A DNA stretch of 64,000 nucleotides from Sulfitobacter undariae (GCF_014196805.1 NZ_JACIEI010000003.1:62001-126000); one strand, 5' to 3'. Positions 33,379 through 44,094 are shown, numbered from the stretch's first letter. Program-made: numbers and translations. Notes: a model not told the origin generated them from the sequence alone.

Positions 33379-34545
33379 ATGACAGAAATGGTCTATGGTG
33401 CAGTCCCCGTAAGGGATGGCGAACCAATTCTCCCTAAATGGTGGCGGACGCTCGATAAATGGGCGCTATCGTGCATCTTGATGTTGTTTGCCGTCGGCAT
33501 GTTGCTGGGGCTGGCAGCCTCCCCTCCGCTTGCAGAAAAGAACGGGTTTGAGCCTTTCTATTATGTTCAGCGTCAGGCCTTTTTTGGCGGGCTGGCGATG
33601 ATTGCGATGTTGCTCACCTCCATGATGACACCGACTGTGGTGCGCAGGTTGGCTGTTGTGGCCTTTGCTATCGCTATGGTTTCGTTGATGTTGTTGCCAT
33701 TCTTTGGAACAGACTTTGGCAAAGGCGCAATACGCTGGTACAGCCTTGGCTTTGCCTCTGTTCAGCCGTCCGAGTTTTTGAAGCCGGGTTTTGTTGTGGT
33801 CACCGCATGGCTTATGGCTGCGAACCTTGAGATTAACGGCCCTCCAGGCAAGGCGTGGTCCTTTGGTTTGTGTATTGCCATCGTGCTGATGCTGGCATTG
33901 CAACCTGACTTTGGTCAGGCCTGTCTGGTGTTGTTCGGTTGGGGCGTGATGTATTTTGTTGCTGGCGCGCCGATGGTGTTGTTGGTTGGGATTGCGGGGC
34001 TGGTTGTGATGGGGGGCTCGCTCGCTTATTCCAGCTCTGAGCACTTTGCGCGTCGAATTGACGGCTTTCTCAGCGCCGAAGTCGATCCCAATACCCAGTT
34101 GGGCTATGCCACCAATGCGATCCGTGAAGGGGGTCTATTTGGCGTAGGGGTTGGAGAGGGCGAAGTGAAGTGGTCGCTTCCCGATGCACATACTGATTTT
34201 ATCATTGCTGTCGCCGCCGAAGAATACGGGCTGGTTTTGGTGCTGTGTATCATTGCACTTTATACGCTTATTGTTGTGCGCTCTCTGCTGCGTCTGGTCC
34301 GTGAGCGTGATCCGTTTATCCGTCTGGCGGGTACAGGGCTTGCTTGCATGTTTGGCGTTCAGGCGATGATCAACATGGGTGTTGCCGTGCGGTTGTTGCC
34401 TGCAAAAGGCATGACACTTCCGTTTGTGAGTTATGGCGGGTCTTCCATTATTGCCTCTGGTATCGCGCTGGGGATGTTGTTGGCATTTACTCGCTCGCGC
34501 CCACAAGGCGAGATCAGCGCATTGCTGGGAAGGGGGCGGTCGTGA
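33379..34545 (+). CDS. ftsW: Septal peptidoglycan glycosyltransferase FtsW (SEDS)
   Basis: 388-residue SEDS polymerase with about ten transmembrane helices, which polymerises lipid II at the septum together with FtsI. Hallmarks: [81 protein letters not shown] and the C-terminal [17 protein letters not shown]. First gene of the dcw cluster after the two-gene interruption, so it may need its own promoter; its leader has competing hairpins. Confidence 0.97.
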   Translation: MTEMVYGAVPVRDGEPILPKWWRTLDKWALSCILMLFAVGMLLGLAASPPLAEKNGFEPFYYVQRQAFFGGLAMIAMLLTSMMTPTVVRRLAVVAFAIAMVSLMLLPFFGTDFGKGAIRWYSLGFASVQPSEFLKPGFVVVTAWLMAANLEINGPPGKAWSFGLCIAIVLMLALQPDFGQACLVLFGWGVMYFVAGAPMVLLVGIAGLVVMGGSLAYSSSEHFARRIDGFLSAEVDPNTQLGYATNAIREGGLFGVGVGEGEVKWSLPDAHTDFIIAVAAEEYGLVLVLCIIALYTLIVVRSLLRLVRERDPFIRLAGTGLACMFGVQAMINMGVAVRLLPAKGMTLPFVSYGGSSIIASGIALGMLLAFTRSRPQGEISALLGRGRS

Positions 34546-35648
34546 GTACAGTTCCCCTATTGGTGATCGCGGCGGGCGGTACAGGCGGGCATATGTTCCC
34601 TGCGCAGGCTTTGGCCGAGGTGATGCTGGCCCGTGGTTGGCGCGTCAAGCTGAGCACAGATGCACGCGGCGCACGTTATACCAGCGGCTTTCCTGACGCG
34701 ATCGAGATCGAGCAAATCGCAAGTGCGACTTTTGCACGGGGCGGTATCCTTGCCAAAGCGCTGGTGCCTTTTCGCATCCTTGGCGGTACGATCAGCGCTG
34801 CGTGGCGGATGCTGCGTGACAAACCAGCTGTAGTGGTGGGGTTTGGCGGTTACCCGACAATTCCGGCGCTCTCAGCGGCATATTTGCTGCGCCGCCCGCG
34901 CATGATCCACGAACAAAACGGCGTTTTGGGCCGTGTGAATGAGTTGTTTTCCAAACGTGTGGATCAGGTTGCTTGTGGCACATGGCCCACCGTGTTGCCC
35001 GAAGGGGTAGAGGCCGTGCATGTGGGGAACCCTGTGCGTGCATCTGTGTTGGAGCGAGCAGGCGCAGGTTATATCGCGCCGGGCGATTATCCGATGGATC
35101 TCTTGGTTATGGGCGGCTCACAGGGGGCGCGTATTCTGAGTGATGTGATTCCTCCTGCGATTGCGGCCTTGCCCATGGATATGCTGCGCAACATCCGCGT
35201 CAGCCATCAGGCCCGCGACGAAGACGGGACGCGGGTGTCCGAATATTACGCAGAAAACGGCATCAACGCTGATGTGCAGCCGTTCTTTCATGACGTGCCG
35301 CGCCGCATGTCCGAGGCGCAATTGGTGATCAGCCGTTCTGGTGCGTCTTCGATTGCGGATATGACCGTGATTGGCCGTCCTGCGATCCTGATCCCCTTTG
35401 CTGCGGCTGCGGGGGACCATCAAGCGGCCAACGCACGCGGTATGGTTGAGGCGGAAGCTGCGGTTATGATCCGTGAAGAAGACGCCTATCCAGATGTCGT
35501 GAGCGAATTTATCCATACCATCCTTTCCAACGGGCCCGCCGCCATGAAGATGGCGAATAGCGCTCTGTCTCTGGGTAAACCCGAGGCAGCCGAAGCGCTG
35601 GCCGATTTGGTCGAATATCTTATTGCCCCCAAGGAGCCTACCCAATGA
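34542..35648 (+). CDS. murG: UDP-GlcNAc:lipid I N-acetylglucosaminyltransferase
   Basis: 368-residue GT-B glycosyltransferase converting lipid I to lipid II on the inner membrane face. N-terminal glycine loop [35 protein letters not shown], the C-terminal [14 protein letters not shown], and [22 protein letters not shown] with [10 protein letters not shown]. Start is GTG 34542, overlapping the ftsW stop by 4 bp; the frame extends upstream inside ftsW but without MurG sequence. Confidence 0.97.
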   Translation: MSTVPLLVIAAGGTGGHMFPAQALAEVMLARGWRVKLSTDARGARYTSGFPDAIEIEQIASATFARGGILAKALVPFRILGGTISAAWRMLRDKPAVVVGFGGYPTIPALSAAYLLRRPRMIHEQNGVLGRVNELFSKRVDQVACGTWPTVLPEGVEAVHVGNPVRASVLERAGAGYIAPGDYPMDLLVMGGSQGARILSDVIPPAIAALPMDMLRNIRVSHQARDEDGTRVSEYYAENGINADVQPFFHDVPRRMSEAQLVISRSGASSIADMTVIGRPAILIPFAAAAGDHQAANARGMVEAEAAVMIREEDAYPDVVSEFIHTILSNGPAAMKMANSALSLGKPEAAEALADLVEYLIAPKEPTQ

Positions 35649-37060
35649 ATGCCGCAACCAAACTGCCCCAAGATGTAGGCGCAATCCATTTTGTTGGCAT
35701 CGGTGGCATTGGCATGTCTGGCATCGCCGAAGTTCTGCTGAACCACGGCTATTCGGTGCAGGGGTCTGATCTAAAATCGACCCCCATCACAGACCGTCTG
35801 TTGGAATTGGGCGCAAAGATATTTGTGGGGCAGAAAGCTGATAATATCGGGTCGGCGCAGGTTGTCGTTATCTCTTCTGCGATCAAACCGGGCAATCCCG
35901 AGTTGGACGCCGCCCGCGCCCAAGGCCTGCCGATTGTGCGCCGTGCCGAAATGCTGGCCGAGTTGATGCGCCTGAAATCGAACATCGCCATCGCGGGTAC
36001 TCATGGCAAAACCACGACCACAACAATGGTGGCAGCGCTGCTAGATGGGGGCAATTTCGACCCTACTGTTGTGAACGGCGGCATCATTCACGCTTATGGA
36101 TCAAATGCGCGCAAGGGCGAAGGCGAATGGATGGTGGTGGAGGCCGATGAAAGCGACGGCACTTTCAATCGCCTGCCAGCGACTATTGCCATCGTGACCA
36201 ACATCGATCCTGAACATATGGACCATTGGGGCACCATCGAAAATCTGCGGCAAGGTTTTCTGGAATTCACCTCTAACATCCCGTTCTATGGTGTGGCCGT
36301 GTGCTGCACTGATAATGCTGAAGTACAGGCATTGGTGGGCAAAATTACTGACCGCCGCGTGATCACGTATGGGTTTAACGCGCAGGCGGATGTGCGGGCG
36401 GTAGGCCTGCATTACAAAGCAGGTGTGGCTCATTTCGACGTTCACTTGCAGGCCGAAGACATCGTGATCAAAGATTGCGAACTGCCGATGCCGGGCGATC
36501 ATAACGTATCGAATGCCTTGTCAGCTGTGGCCGTCGCGCGGCATCTGGGCATGAAGGGCGAAGAAATTCGCGCCGCCCTAAAAGGCTTTGGTGGCGTTAA
36601 TCGTCGCTTTACGAAAGTCGGCGAAGTTGACGGCGTGACAATCATTGATGACTACGGCCATCACCCTGTTGAAATCGCCGCCGTGCTAAAAGCGGCGCGT
36701 CAGGCGACCGAAGGCCGCGTGATCGCCGTACATCAGCCGCACCGTTATAGCCGTCTGAGCCATCACTTTGATGAGTTCTGCGCCTGTTTTAATGATTGTG
36801 ACGTTGTTGGCATCACCGAAGTTTATGCCGCTGGCGAAGACCCGATTGAGGGCGCCAGCCGTGAAGCACTAGTTGCCGGACTGATCCAGCACGGTCACCG
36901 CCATGCGCGTGGCGTCGACGGGCCTGACGATCTGGCGCGGCTGGTTGCGGAACAGGCCCGCGCAGGTGATATGGTTGTCTGCCTTGGCGCGGGTACGATC
37001 AGCGGCTGGGCCAATGGATTGCCCGATGCGCTGCGTGCGCTGAAACAGGCGTCAAAGTGA
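35645..37060 (+). CDS. murC: UDP-N-acetylmuramate:L-alanine ligase
   Basis: 471 residues, first Mur ligase. Motifs: [23 protein letters not shown] (UDP binding), [18 protein letters not shown] (P-loop, about residue 117-135), [24 protein letters not shown], and [14 protein letters not shown] with HQPHRYSRL in the C-terminal domain. Overlaps murG by 4 bp and is followed with overlap by a small membrane-protein gene. Confidence 0.97.
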   Translation: MNAATKLPQDVGAIHFVGIGGIGMSGIAEVLLNHGYSVQGSDLKSTPITDRLLELGAKIFVGQKADNIGSAQVVVISSAIKPGNPELDAARAQGLPIVRRAEMLAELMRLKSNIAIAGTHGKTTTTTMVAALLDGGNFDPTVVNGGIIHAYGSNARKGEGEWMVVEADESDGTFNRLPATIAIVTNIDPEHMDHWGTIENLRQGFLEFTSNIPFYGVAVCCTDNAEVQALVGKITDRRVITYGFNAQADVRAVGLHYKAGVAHFDVHLQAEDIVIKDCELPMPGDHNVSNALSAVAVARHLGMKGEEIRAALKGFGGVNRRFTKVGEVDGVTIIDDYGHHPVEIAAVLKAARQATEGRVIAVHQPHRYSRLSHHFDEFCACFNDCDVVGITEVYAAGEDPIEGASREALVAGLIQHGHRHARGVDGPDDLARLVAEQARAGDMVVCLGAGTISGWANGLPDALRALKQASK

Positions 37061-37284
37061 CCCTCTTTGTGATCCTTTCAATAGGGCTGCTCTTGGCTCT
37101 GTTGCCGTGGAAACAGGTTGCATTTGGCGCGGCAGGGGCTGTTGTGCTGTGGAGTGGTTTTTACTTTTTGGGACCGCAAAACGTCTGGGTTCCATTGGCG
37201 ATGCTGTGCGGGCCGATTGTGATCGGGGGCTGGCTCATGGGATTGTTTGTCCGTTGGGCGTGCTCTGGGTGGCGTGCCGCATGA
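37057..37284 (+). CDS. Small membrane protein 1 between murC and murB
   Basis: 75 residues, almost entirely hydrophobic, with two predicted transmembrane helices ([41 protein letters not shown]) and a short basic end. GTG 37057 overlaps the murC stop by 4 bp. No family recognised. First of four consecutive small membrane-protein genes, all tightly coupled. Confidence 0.7.
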   Translation: MTLFVILSIGLLLALLPWKQVAFGAAGAVVLWSGFYFLGPQNVWVPLAMLCGPIVIGGWLMGLFVRWACSGWRAA

Positions 37285-37532
37285 CTTTAATCTGGCTTTC
37301 TATTGCATGGGTCTTTGCCTCTGTGGGGGTGGCAATGCTACCGATGCGCAAGCAATACTTCCCCGGCGTTGCGCTGCTGTTAGCGGCACCTGTGCTGATC
37401 ATCATGACGGGCGTGCAATTCGGGTGGGTCTATGCCTTGCTTGCCTTGGCGGCGTTTATCTCCATGTTTCGCAATCCGCTGCGCTATATCGTATCGCGGC
37501 TGCGTGGCCAAAAACCGGAAATCCCTGAATGA
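37281..37532 (+). CDS. Small membrane protein 2 (DUF2484-like)
   Basis: 83 residues, about three membrane segments: LIWLSIAWVFASVGVAMLPM, YFPGVALLLAAPVLIIM, FGWVYALLALAAFISMF, then FRNPLRYIVSRLRGQKPEIPE. The ending R-P/NPLRYI-x-R-LRG is shared in pattern with the next gene (LRWPVIYLGRWLRR), so the two look like paralogues of the DUF2484 family found between murC and murB in rhodobacteria. Overlaps the previous stop by 4 bp. Confidence 0.8.
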   Translation: MTLIWLSIAWVFASVGVAMLPMRKQYFPGVALLLAAPVLIIMTGVQFGWVYALLALAAFISMFRNPLRYIVSRLRGQKPEIPE

Positions 37533-37789
37533 CGATCTCGCTGACTCTTGTGTGCCTATGGGCGCTGGTTGCCAATGTCTTGGCGATGACGCCCAGCAAG
37601 GACTTTCATTGGCGTAACGCTTATGTGCTGATAGCGGTCGGCATTCCTATTTTGGGCTATGTTGTGTTTCAACATGGGCCTTGGGTCGGATTGCTGGTGC
37701 TGGTTGGGGCCTGTTCGGTGCTGCGTTGGCCTGTCATCTATTTGGGCCGCTGGTTGCGGCGTCGAAGCTCTAAAACCCCTGCGGAGTAA
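37529..37789 (+). CDS. Small membrane protein 3 (DUF2484 family)
   Basis: 86 residues with three hydrophobic segments: ISLTLVCLWALVANVLAM, AYVLIAVGIPILGYVVF, WVGLLVLVGACSVLRWPVIYLG, and a basic tail RWLRRRSSKTPAE. The motif ALVANVLAMTPSKDFHWRNAY matches the DUF2484 pattern. Function unknown; its location suggests an envelope or division role. Overlaps the previous gene by 4 bp. Confidence 0.82.
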   Translation: MTISLTLVCLWALVANVLAMTPSKDFHWRNAYVLIAVGIPILGYVVFQHGPWVGLLVLVGACSVLRWPVIYLGRWLRRRSSKTPAE

Positions 37790-37793
37790 GCTA

Positions 37794-38078
37794 ATGTTAC
37801 TAATGAGTTTTTTTGTTTTTGGCCTTGTGGTTTGGATGTTGGCCTGTGGGTACACTGGCTATCACAAGCGCTTTGGGTTGTTCCTTCTCGTGGTCGCAGT
37901 CGGGCTAGCCCTCAATGCGCTGTGGATGTTTCTCTGGCTGGATGCAAACCCGTTTTCATATTATGCGCTGACCGCCCAATTGGGTGCGCTTTCCTATGCG
38001 CTTGGCGCGCTTGGGCTGGGGTGGTTCATCGGGCGCATGGCGGGTAAATTTCGCGAAAGTAAGGTGTCTCCAAAATGA
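37794..38078 (+). CDS. Small membrane protein 4
   Basis: 94 residues, about three transmembrane helices ([62 protein letters not shown]) and a basic end [10 protein letters not shown]. No family recognised. ATG 37794 (or 37803) with GGAG upstream; overlaps murB by 4 bp. Confidence 0.7.
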   Translation: MLLMSFFVFGLVVWMLACGYTGYHKRFGLFLLVVAVGLALNALWMFLWLDANPFSYYALTAQLGALSYALGALGLGWFIGRMAGKFRESKVSPK

Positions 38079-38992
38079 CAGATATGCCAACGCCGCGCGG
38101 GAAACTGGCCGTCGGGCGCAACCTGAGTGATTTCACGTGGCTGCGTGTCGGCGGGCCTGCAGATTACTTTTTCCAGCCTGCGGATATTGACGATTTGCAG
38201 GACTTCTTGCGCAATTTGCCCGCTGGGGTTGCTGTGTTCCCCATGGGCGTGGGGTCAAACCTGATTGTGCGCGATGGGGGGCTGCGTGCTGTGGTCATTC
38301 GTTTGGGGCGCGGCTTTAACGGGATTGCGATAGACGGTGCGCAGGTCACGGCAGGGGCTGCTGCCCTCGATGCACATGTCGCTCGCAAGGCTGCGGACGC
38401 AGGGCTGGACCTCACGTTTCTGCGTACGATCCCGGGCAGCATAGGCGGCGCGGTGCGGATGAATGCGGGCTGCTATGGCGATTACACCGCTGATCACTTT
38501 GTGCGTGCGCAAGCAGTGACGCGGGCAGGGGAGTTGGTGACCCTGACAGCGGATGAATTGAATTTCCAATACCGACAAAGCGATCTGTCCGATGGAGCAG
38601 TGATCATCAGCGTCACCTTTGCACCGCCAGCGGGGGAGCCTGCGCAGTTGCACGCCCGTATGGAAGACCAACTGGCCAAACGCGATGCATCGCAGCCGAC
38701 AAAAGACCGCAGTGCGGGCTCTACTTTCCGAAATCCGGCGGGTTTCAGCTCAACCGGAAAAGCGGATGACGTGCATGACATGAAGGCGTGGAAGGTTATA
38801 CAAGACGCTGGCATGAAAGGCGCAACCCTTGGGGGGGCGCAAATGTCACCCAAACACGCCAACTTTCTGATCAACACAGGGGGGGCAACTGCGGCTGATC
38901 TTGAAGGATTAGGCGAAGAAGTGAGAAAAAAGGTTTACGATTCCAGCGGTATCACGTTAGAATGGGAAATCATGCGAATAGGCGAAAAATAG
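38075..38992 (+). CDS. murB: UDP-N-acetylenolpyruvoylglucosamine reductase
   Basis: 305 residues. NADPH/FAD enzyme making UDP-MurNAc. FAD-binding [40 protein letters not shown], the catalytic Ser in [12 protein letters not shown], and the C-terminal Glu in [11 protein letters not shown] are present. The motif spacing fits the shorter type II MurB. Four-base overlap with the small membrane-protein gene before it; a 113-bp leader follows before ddl. Confidence 0.97.
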   Translation: MTDMPTPRGKLAVGRNLSDFTWLRVGGPADYFFQPADIDDLQDFLRNLPAGVAVFPMGVGSNLIVRDGGLRAVVIRLGRGFNGIAIDGAQVTAGAAALDAHVARKAADAGLDLTFLRTIPGSIGGAVRMNAGCYGDYTADHFVRAQAVTRAGELVTLTADELNFQYRQSDLSDGAVIISVTFAPPAGEPAQLHARMEDQLAKRDASQPTKDRSAGSTFRNPAGFSSTGKADDVHDMKAWKVIQDAGMKGATLGGAQMSPKHANFLINTGGATAADLEGLGEEVRKKVYDSSGITLEWEIMRIGEK

Positions 38993-39015
38993 TCGTCGAA
39001 TTGTGCGGAAAAATG

Positions 39016-39084
39016 CCAGTAAACTGGTGGCTGACGAAAAATAAGGGCCAAAAGGCTCATAATAAAAAGGGGCCATAAGGCTCC
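39016..39084 (+). promoter_or_regulatory. Three tandem mini-hairpins in the ddl leader
   Basis: CCAG-TAAA-CTGG (39016-39027), GGGCC-AAAA-GGCTC (39045-39058) and GGGGCC-ATAA-GGCTCC (39069-39084), in the last two with G-U pairs. They fill the gap between murB and ddl, and recall the triple at 588-630: small stems, AT-only 4-nt loops. Confidence 0.35.
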
Positions 39085-39105
39085 GGGACATTGAGGCACT
39101 GGGTT

Positions 39106-40023
39106 ATGTCGAGCAGGACAAACCCGACAGTGGCGGTACTCATGGGCGGACCCTCGGCAGAGCGCGAGGTGTCTTTGAACACGGGGCGCGCATGCGCGGC
39201 GGCACTGCGGGAACATGGATACACTAACGTGATCGAGGTCGATGCCGGCCCCGATCTTTGTACCGTTCTGGGCGATCTTGCGCCTGATGCGGTTCTCAAT
39301 TGCCTGCATGGGCGTTGGGGTGAAGACGGTTGCGTGCAGGGTATCCTTGAGTGGTTGAAAATTCCCTACACCCATTCTGGCGTGCTGGCGTCTGCCGTTG
39401 CGATGGATAAGCAGCGCAGCAAAGATATCTTTCGCGCGGCTGGTCTGCCAGTTGTGGATAGTATCATTGTTTCCGCACAGCGCGTACGTGGTGGCCATGT
39501 GATGACGCCGCCCTATGTGGTGAAACCCAATAACGAGGGATCTTCGGTTGGGGTCTATCTGGTGTCGGAAGCCGCCAATGGCCCACCGCAGTTGGACGAT
39601 GACATGCCGGAGATGGTCATGGTCGAGGCCTTCGCACCGGGCCGTGAGCTGACAACAACCGTGATCGGGGACCGTGCGCTAACGGTAACGGATATCATCA
39701 CAACCGGTTGGTATGATTATGACGCCAAGTACAAAGAGGGCGGATCACGCCATGTTGTGCCTGCGGATATTCCACAAGACATCTTTGAGCTCTGTCTTGA
39801 GTATGCTCTGCGTGCCCATAATGCGTTGGGCTGTCGCGGCGTCAGCCGTACAGATTTCCGGTGGGACGAAGCACGCGGCACAGCGGGCTTGATCATTCTT
39901 GAAACAAACACCCAGCCCGGCATGACCAGCACATCATTGTCACCAGAACAGGCCCAAGCAACTGGCATGAGCTTTCCCGAGCTATGTGCCTGGATGGTGG
40001 AGGATGCGTCATGCGCGCGTTGA
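39106..40023 (+). CDS. ddl: D-alanine:D-alanine ligase
   Basis: 305-residue ATP-grasp enzyme making the D-Ala-D-Ala terminus for MurF. Motifs: VLMGGPSAEREVSLNTG, LHGRWGEDGCVQGILEWLKIPYTHSGVLASAVAMDK, VVKPNNEGSSVGVYLV, GVSRTDFRW and LETNTQPGMTSTSLSPEQA. ATG 39106 is the family-like start. It overlaps ftsQ by 13 bp. Confidence 0.97.
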   Translation: MSSRTNPTVAVLMGGPSAEREVSLNTGRACAAALREHGYTNVIEVDAGPDLCTVLGDLAPDAVLNCLHGRWGEDGCVQGILEWLKIPYTHSGVLASAVAMDKQRSKDIFRAAGLPVVDSIIVSAQRVRGGHVMTPPYVVKPNNEGSSVGVYLVSEAANGPPQLDDDMPEMVMVEAFAPGRELTTTVIGDRALTVTDIITTGWYDYDAKYKEGGSRHVVPADIPQDIFELCLEYALRAHNALGCRGVSRTDFRWDEARGTAGLIILETNTQPGMTSTSLSPEQAQATGMSFPELCAWMVEDASCAR

Positions 40024-40901
40024 TCCGTAAAAAGCCACAAGTAGGCCGTGCTGATCCGGCGCCTTCGCGTTGGGCGTGGCGGATGCAGCGGATGATGCTG
40101 ACGCCAACCATCCGTCTGGGTTTGCGCGCTGGCATTCCCTTTTGCATCGCGCTTGGTGCAGGCACTTGGTATTTGTCTGACGAGGGCCGTCGCGGGGCGA
40201 TTGAACAGGCCGTGGCAGAAGCCCGTCAAAGCATCGAAACCCGCCCCGAATTTATGGTTAATCTGATGGCCATTGACGGCGCGGAAGATGAATTGGCCAG
40301 CTACATCCGTGAAAGCCTGCCGCTCAATTTCCCGATCTCAAGCTTTGATCTGGATTTGGACGCCATGCGGGGAACGTTGACCGAAATATCTGCGGTTAAA
40401 ACCGCTTCGGTGCGCATCCGTCCGGGTGGCGTGCTGCAAATCGAAATTACACCGCGGGAGGCAGTGGCCCTGTGGCGCAATCAGGACGGTTTGGCGCTGG
40501 TCGACGCAAGCGGCGTCTATGTTGCCATGGCAACAAACCGCTATGCCCGCCCCGATCTGCCTTTGATCGCTGGGCAGGGCGCAAATGAACATGTGAGCGA
40601 AGCACTGGAACTCATTCAGGCAGCGGCCCCCTTGGGATCGCGGTTGCGCGGCATTGTCCGTATGGGTGAACGGCGTTGGGATGTTGTGCTGGACCGTGAT
40701 CAGCGCATCCTTCTCCCCGAAATGGAGCCACAGCGTGCGCTTGAGCGTGTGATCGCGCTAGAAGGCGCACAGGATATTCTGACCCGTGATGTTGCACGGG
40801 TAGACATGCGGCTGGCACGCCGACCAACAGTGCAAATGACAACAGAGGCCGCCGAAGAACGGACGGCCCAACAGGCAGCGTTTAGGGCAAGAAACAAATG
40901 A
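40011..40901 (+). CDS. ftsQ: Cell division protein FtsQ
   Basis: 296 residues. A cytoplasmic basic/Arg-rich N-terminus (MRALIRKKPQVGRADPAPSRWAWRMQR), one transmembrane helix (LGLRAGIPFCIALGAGTWYL, about 42-60), then a periplasmic POTRA domain (FMVNLMAIDGAEDELASYI ... FPISSFDLDLDAMRGTLTEI...) and the FtsQ beta domain (WRNQDGLALVDASGVYV). Scaffold of the divisome. Overlaps ddl by 13 bp and ftsA by 4 bp. Confidence 0.95.
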   Translation: MRALIRKKPQVGRADPAPSRWAWRMQRMMLTPTIRLGLRAGIPFCIALGAGTWYLSDEGRRGAIEQAVAEARQSIETRPEFMVNLMAIDGAEDELASYIRESLPLNFPISSFDLDLDAMRGTLTEISAVKTASVRIRPGGVLQIEITPREAVALWRNQDGLALVDASGVYVAMATNRYARPDLPLIAGQGANEHVSEALELIQAAAPLGSRLRGIVRMGERRWDVVLDRDQRILLPEMEPQRALERVIALEGAQDILTRDVARVDMRLARRPTVQMTTEAAEERTAQQAAFRARNK

Positions 40902-42232
40902 ATGATCTATATAACAGCCAGCGCACGATGAGACAGATGCGCAAACTCGCGATGCAGCGCGGCGTGGTTGCTATTTTGGACGTGGGTAGCTCCAAAATCG
41001 CGGCGCTTGTGCTTCGTTTTGATGGCACAGCGCGTTTCGATGACGAGGGTGAAATCGGATCGCTGGCGGGGCAATCAGGGTTTCGCGTGATTGGTGCTGC
41101 CACCACCCGTTCGCGCGGTGTGCGCTTTGGCGAGATCACGTCAATGGGCGAAACCGAACGCGCCATTCGCACGGCGTTGCAGGCCGCGCAAAAGATGGCA
41201 GGCATCCGTGTGGATCATGTGATTGCCTGTTTCGCAGGTGGCGATCCGCGCAGCTATGGTCTGGACGCGCAGGTCACGTTGGAAAATCAGGTTGTAACCG
41301 AAGATGACGTTGCACGTGTGATGAGCGGCTGCGATGTGCCAGAATACGGCGATGGCCGTGAGGTGCTGCATGCCCAACCTGTAAACTTTGCGTTGGATCA
41401 TCGCAGCGGTTTGATTGATCCACGCGGCCAGCTGGGGAATGAGCTGAGCGTAGATATGCATATGTTGACCGTTGATGCCGCAGCGGTGCAGCACTTGGCC
41501 TATTGCATCAAACGTTGTGATCTGGAGTTGGCGGGGATTGCGTCCTCGGCATATGTTTCCGGCATTTCCTCGCTTGTCGAAGACGAGCAAGAACTGGGAG
41601 CGGCCTGTATTGATCTGGGCGGCGGTGCAACCAGTGTTTCCATCTTCATTAAAAAGCACATGATCTATGCAGATAGCGTCCGCATGGGCGGCGATCACGT
41701 GACATCGGATATTTCGATGGGTTTGCAAGTTCCTATGGCCAATGCGGAACGCATCAAAACGTTCTATGGCGGAGTGCAAGCCACGGGTATGGATGACCGC
41801 GAGATGATCGAGATCGGCGGCGAGACAGGGGATTACGAGCATGACCGCCGTACTGCCAGCCGTGCCGAACTGATTGGCATCATGCGCCCCCGTGTTGAGG
41901 AAATTCTGGAAGAAGTCCGCGCACGTTTGGATGCCGCAGGCTTTGACCACTTGCCAAGCCAACAAATTGTTCTAACTGGCGGTGGTAGCCAGATTCCCGG
42001 ACTTGACGGGTTGGCAAGTAAGATATTGGGCCAACAGGTTCGGCTTGGGCGTCCGTTGCGTGTGCACGGCTTACCACAGGCCGCAACGGGCCCCGGATTT
42101 TCGTCGGCGGTAGGGCTTGCGCTATTTGCTGCGCACCCGCAAGACGAATGGTGGGACTTTGATGTGCCTGCTGATAGGTACCCCGCACGTTCTCTAAAGC
42201 GGGCTGTGAAATGGTTTAAAGACAACTGGTAG
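40898..42232 (+). CDS. ftsA: Cell division protein FtsA
   Basis: 444-residue actin-like ATPase that ties FtsZ to the membrane. Phosphate-1 motif VAILDVGSSKIAALVLRF (about residue 24-41), LGGGATSVSIFI, and the adenosine motif VLTGGGSQIPGLDGLA. The last 14 residues (SLKRAVKWFKDNW) form the basic amphipathic membrane-targeting helix. A 173-bp gap containing an 11-bp hairpin separates it from ftsZ. Confidence 0.97.
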   Translation: MNDLYNSQRTMRQMRKLAMQRGVVAILDVGSSKIAALVLRFDGTARFDDEGEIGSLAGQSGFRVIGAATTRSRGVRFGEITSMGETERAIRTALQAAQKMAGIRVDHVIACFAGGDPRSYGLDAQVTLENQVVTEDDVARVMSGCDVPEYGDGREVLHAQPVNFALDHRSGLIDPRGQLGNELSVDMHMLTVDAAAVQHLAYCIKRCDLELAGIASSAYVSGISSLVEDEQELGAACIDLGGGATSVSIFIKKHMIYADSVRMGGDHVTSDISMGLQVPMANAERIKTFYGGVQATGMDDREMIEIGGETGDYEHDRRTASRAELIGIMRPRVEEILEEVRARLDAAGFDHLPSQQIVLTGGGSQIPGLDGLASKILGQQVRLGRPLRVHGLPQAATGPGFSSAVGLALFAAHPQDEWWDFDVPADRYPARSLKRAVKWFKDNW

Positions 42233-42266
42233 CCACTAGATCAGGTGTCTGAGACGAAATAAGGTG

Positions 42267-42292
42267 AATATGGGCAAAAAATTGCCCATATT
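42267..42292 (+). promoter_or_regulatory. Hairpin between ftsA and ftsZ
   Basis: AATATGGGCAA-AAAA-TTGCCCATATT, 11 perfect base pairs with a 4-A loop, 35 bp after the ftsA stop. Followed by the palindrome TAGCGCTA and an A/T-rich stretch rather than a T tract. Could limit read-through, stabilise a processed ftsZ mRNA, or be an operator. Confidence 0.4.
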
Positions 42293-42405
42293 TAGCGCTA
42301 AAAAGACCTTTTTTACGTGACGACAGGCCAATGGCCGTTTAGAGTCAACAAAAATTGGGACAAAAAGCCCGCGCGGTGTGGGCAAGCAGAACAGGCGGAA
42401 CCAAC

Positions 42406-44094
42406 ATGACTTTGAACCTCTCGATGCCGGGACAGGACGATCTTAAACCACGCATCACCGTATTCGGTGTTGGCGGGGCAGGCGGTAATGCGGTCAATAA
42501 TATGATCGAGAAGGAACTGGACGGCGTAGATTTTGTTGTCGCGAACACTGACGCGCAAGCACTTCAACAAGCCAAGTCCACAAGCCGTGTGCAATTGGGC
42601 ATTAAGGTTACTGAAGGTCTGGGCGCTGGCGCACGGGCTTCTGTTGGTGCTGCGGCTGCCGAAGAAAGCATCGAGCAAATCGTTGACCATCTGGCAGGCG
42701 CGCACATGTGCTTTATCACTGCTGGTATGGGCGGTGGCACAGGTACAGGCGCCGCACCGATCATCGCGCAAGCCGCGCGTGAATTGGGCGTTCTGACCGT
42801 TGGTGTTGTGACCAAGCCGTTCCAGTTTGAAGGTGCCAAGCGCATGCGTCAGGCTGAAGACGGTATTGAGGCGCTGCAACGTGTTGTTGATACGCTGATC
42901 ATCATTCCAAACCAGAACCTGTTCCGTTTGGCGAATGAGAAAACCACATTTACCGAAGCCTTCTCTTTGGCAGATGATGTTCTGTATCAAGGTGTTAAAG
43001 GCGTTACCGATCTGATGGTACGCCCTGGTCTGATCAACCTCGACTTTGCAGACGTACGCGCTGTGATGGACGAGATGGGTAAAGCCATGATGGGTACAGG
43101 CGAAGCCGAGGGCGAAGATCGCGCGATCCAAGCCGCGGAAAAAGCCATCGCCAACCCGCTGCTTGATGAAATCTCGCTGCGCGGCGCAAAGGGCGTTTTG
43201 ATCAACATCACCGGCGGTGCCGATCTGACGTTGTTCGAACTGGACGAAGCTGCAAACCGCATCCGCGAAGAAGTAGACTCCGAAGCAAACATCATTGTGG
43301 GTTCCACACTGGATACGACAATGGGTGGCCTGATGCGCGTAAGCGTTGTGGCAACTGGTATCGACGCGTTGGATGTAAACACGGATATGCCAGTACCGCG
43401 CCGCTCTATGTCGCGCCCGCTTGCACAAGAAACAGTTGAAGCACCAGCTGCTCCGGCGGCCATTGCAGCGCCTATTGTTGCCGCAAGACCAGAGCCGATT
43501 GAAGAAGAGGTTATCGAAGAGGCTGGGACGCCTAGCTTCTTTGACGATGCCCCACGCGAAGCAACACGCGCCGAAAACACGCGTGATATCTTTGAAGGCC
43601 GCCGCAACGAATATGCACAGCAACGCGCAGATGATCTGCCGCCGCCTGCCTATACACCAGCGCCCGCGTCTTATGAAGAACAGCACGAAGCGTTGGAAGC
43701 CGAACCAGAAGCCTTTATCGCGCCCCGCGCTCCAACTCCGGGTACGCCTTCTCCTGAAGCGATGGCGCGTTTGCGTGCCGCAGCCCAGCGTGCACAACCT
43801 TCCGAGCAGCCACGCGCTGCAGCAGCTCCGGCGGCACCTGTCGCACAAGAGCAGCAATCGGCACATGCTGGTGAGCGCCCGCGCTTTGGCATCAATTCCT
43901 TGATCAACCGTATGACGGGTACGCAAGAAGGGGAGGCACAGCATCGCACAGCAGCAGCGCCAAGCCAGCCTGCGCGTCAACAACCACCGATGCAGCGCCA
44001 GCAGACAGCAGCGGCGCCTCAGCCACATCAAGAAGCTGATCCAGAACACGAACGTATCGAAATTCCAGCGTTCTTGCGCCGTCAAGCAAACTAA
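42406..44094 (+). CDS. ftsZ: Cell division GTPase FtsZ
   Basis: 562-residue tubulin homologue forming the Z ring. GTPase domain: [15 protein letters not shown], the tubulin signature [15 protein letters not shown] (about residue 105-119), and [11 protein letters not shown]. From about residue 330 a long linker rich in Ala, Pro, Gln and Glu follows (over 200 residues), much longer than in E. coli but usual for alphaproteobacteria. The C-terminal peptide [11 protein letters not shown] binds FtsA. ATG 42406 fits the family start. GAGTC (42342-42346) in the leader is a possible CcrM (GANTC) site. A strong terminator follows. Confidence 0.98.
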   Translation: MTLNLSMPGQDDLKPRITVFGVGGAGGNAVNNMIEKELDGVDFVVANTDAQALQQAKSTSRVQLGIKVTEGLGAGARASVGAAAAEESIEQIVDHLAGAHMCFITAGMGGGTGTGAAPIIAQAARELGVLTVGVVTKPFQFEGAKRMRQAEDGIEALQRVVDTLIIIPNQNLFRLANEKTTFTEAFSLADDVLYQGVKGVTDLMVRPGLINLDFADVRAVMDEMGKAMMGTGEAEGEDRAIQAAEKAIANPLLDEISLRGAKGVLINITGGADLTLFELDEAANRIREEVDSEANIIVGSTLDTTMGGLMRVSVVATGIDALDVNTDMPVPRRSMSRPLAQETVEAPAAPAAIAAPIVAARPEPIEEEVIEEAGTPSFFDDAPREATRAENTRDIFEGRRNEYAQQRADDLPPPAYTPAPASYEEQHEALEAEPEAFIAPRAPTPGTPSPEAMARLRAAAQRAQPSEQPRAAAAPAAPVAQEQQSAHAGERPRFGINSLINRMTGTQEGEAQHRTAAAPSQPARQQPPMQRQQTAAAPQPHQEADPEHERIEIPAFLRRQAN

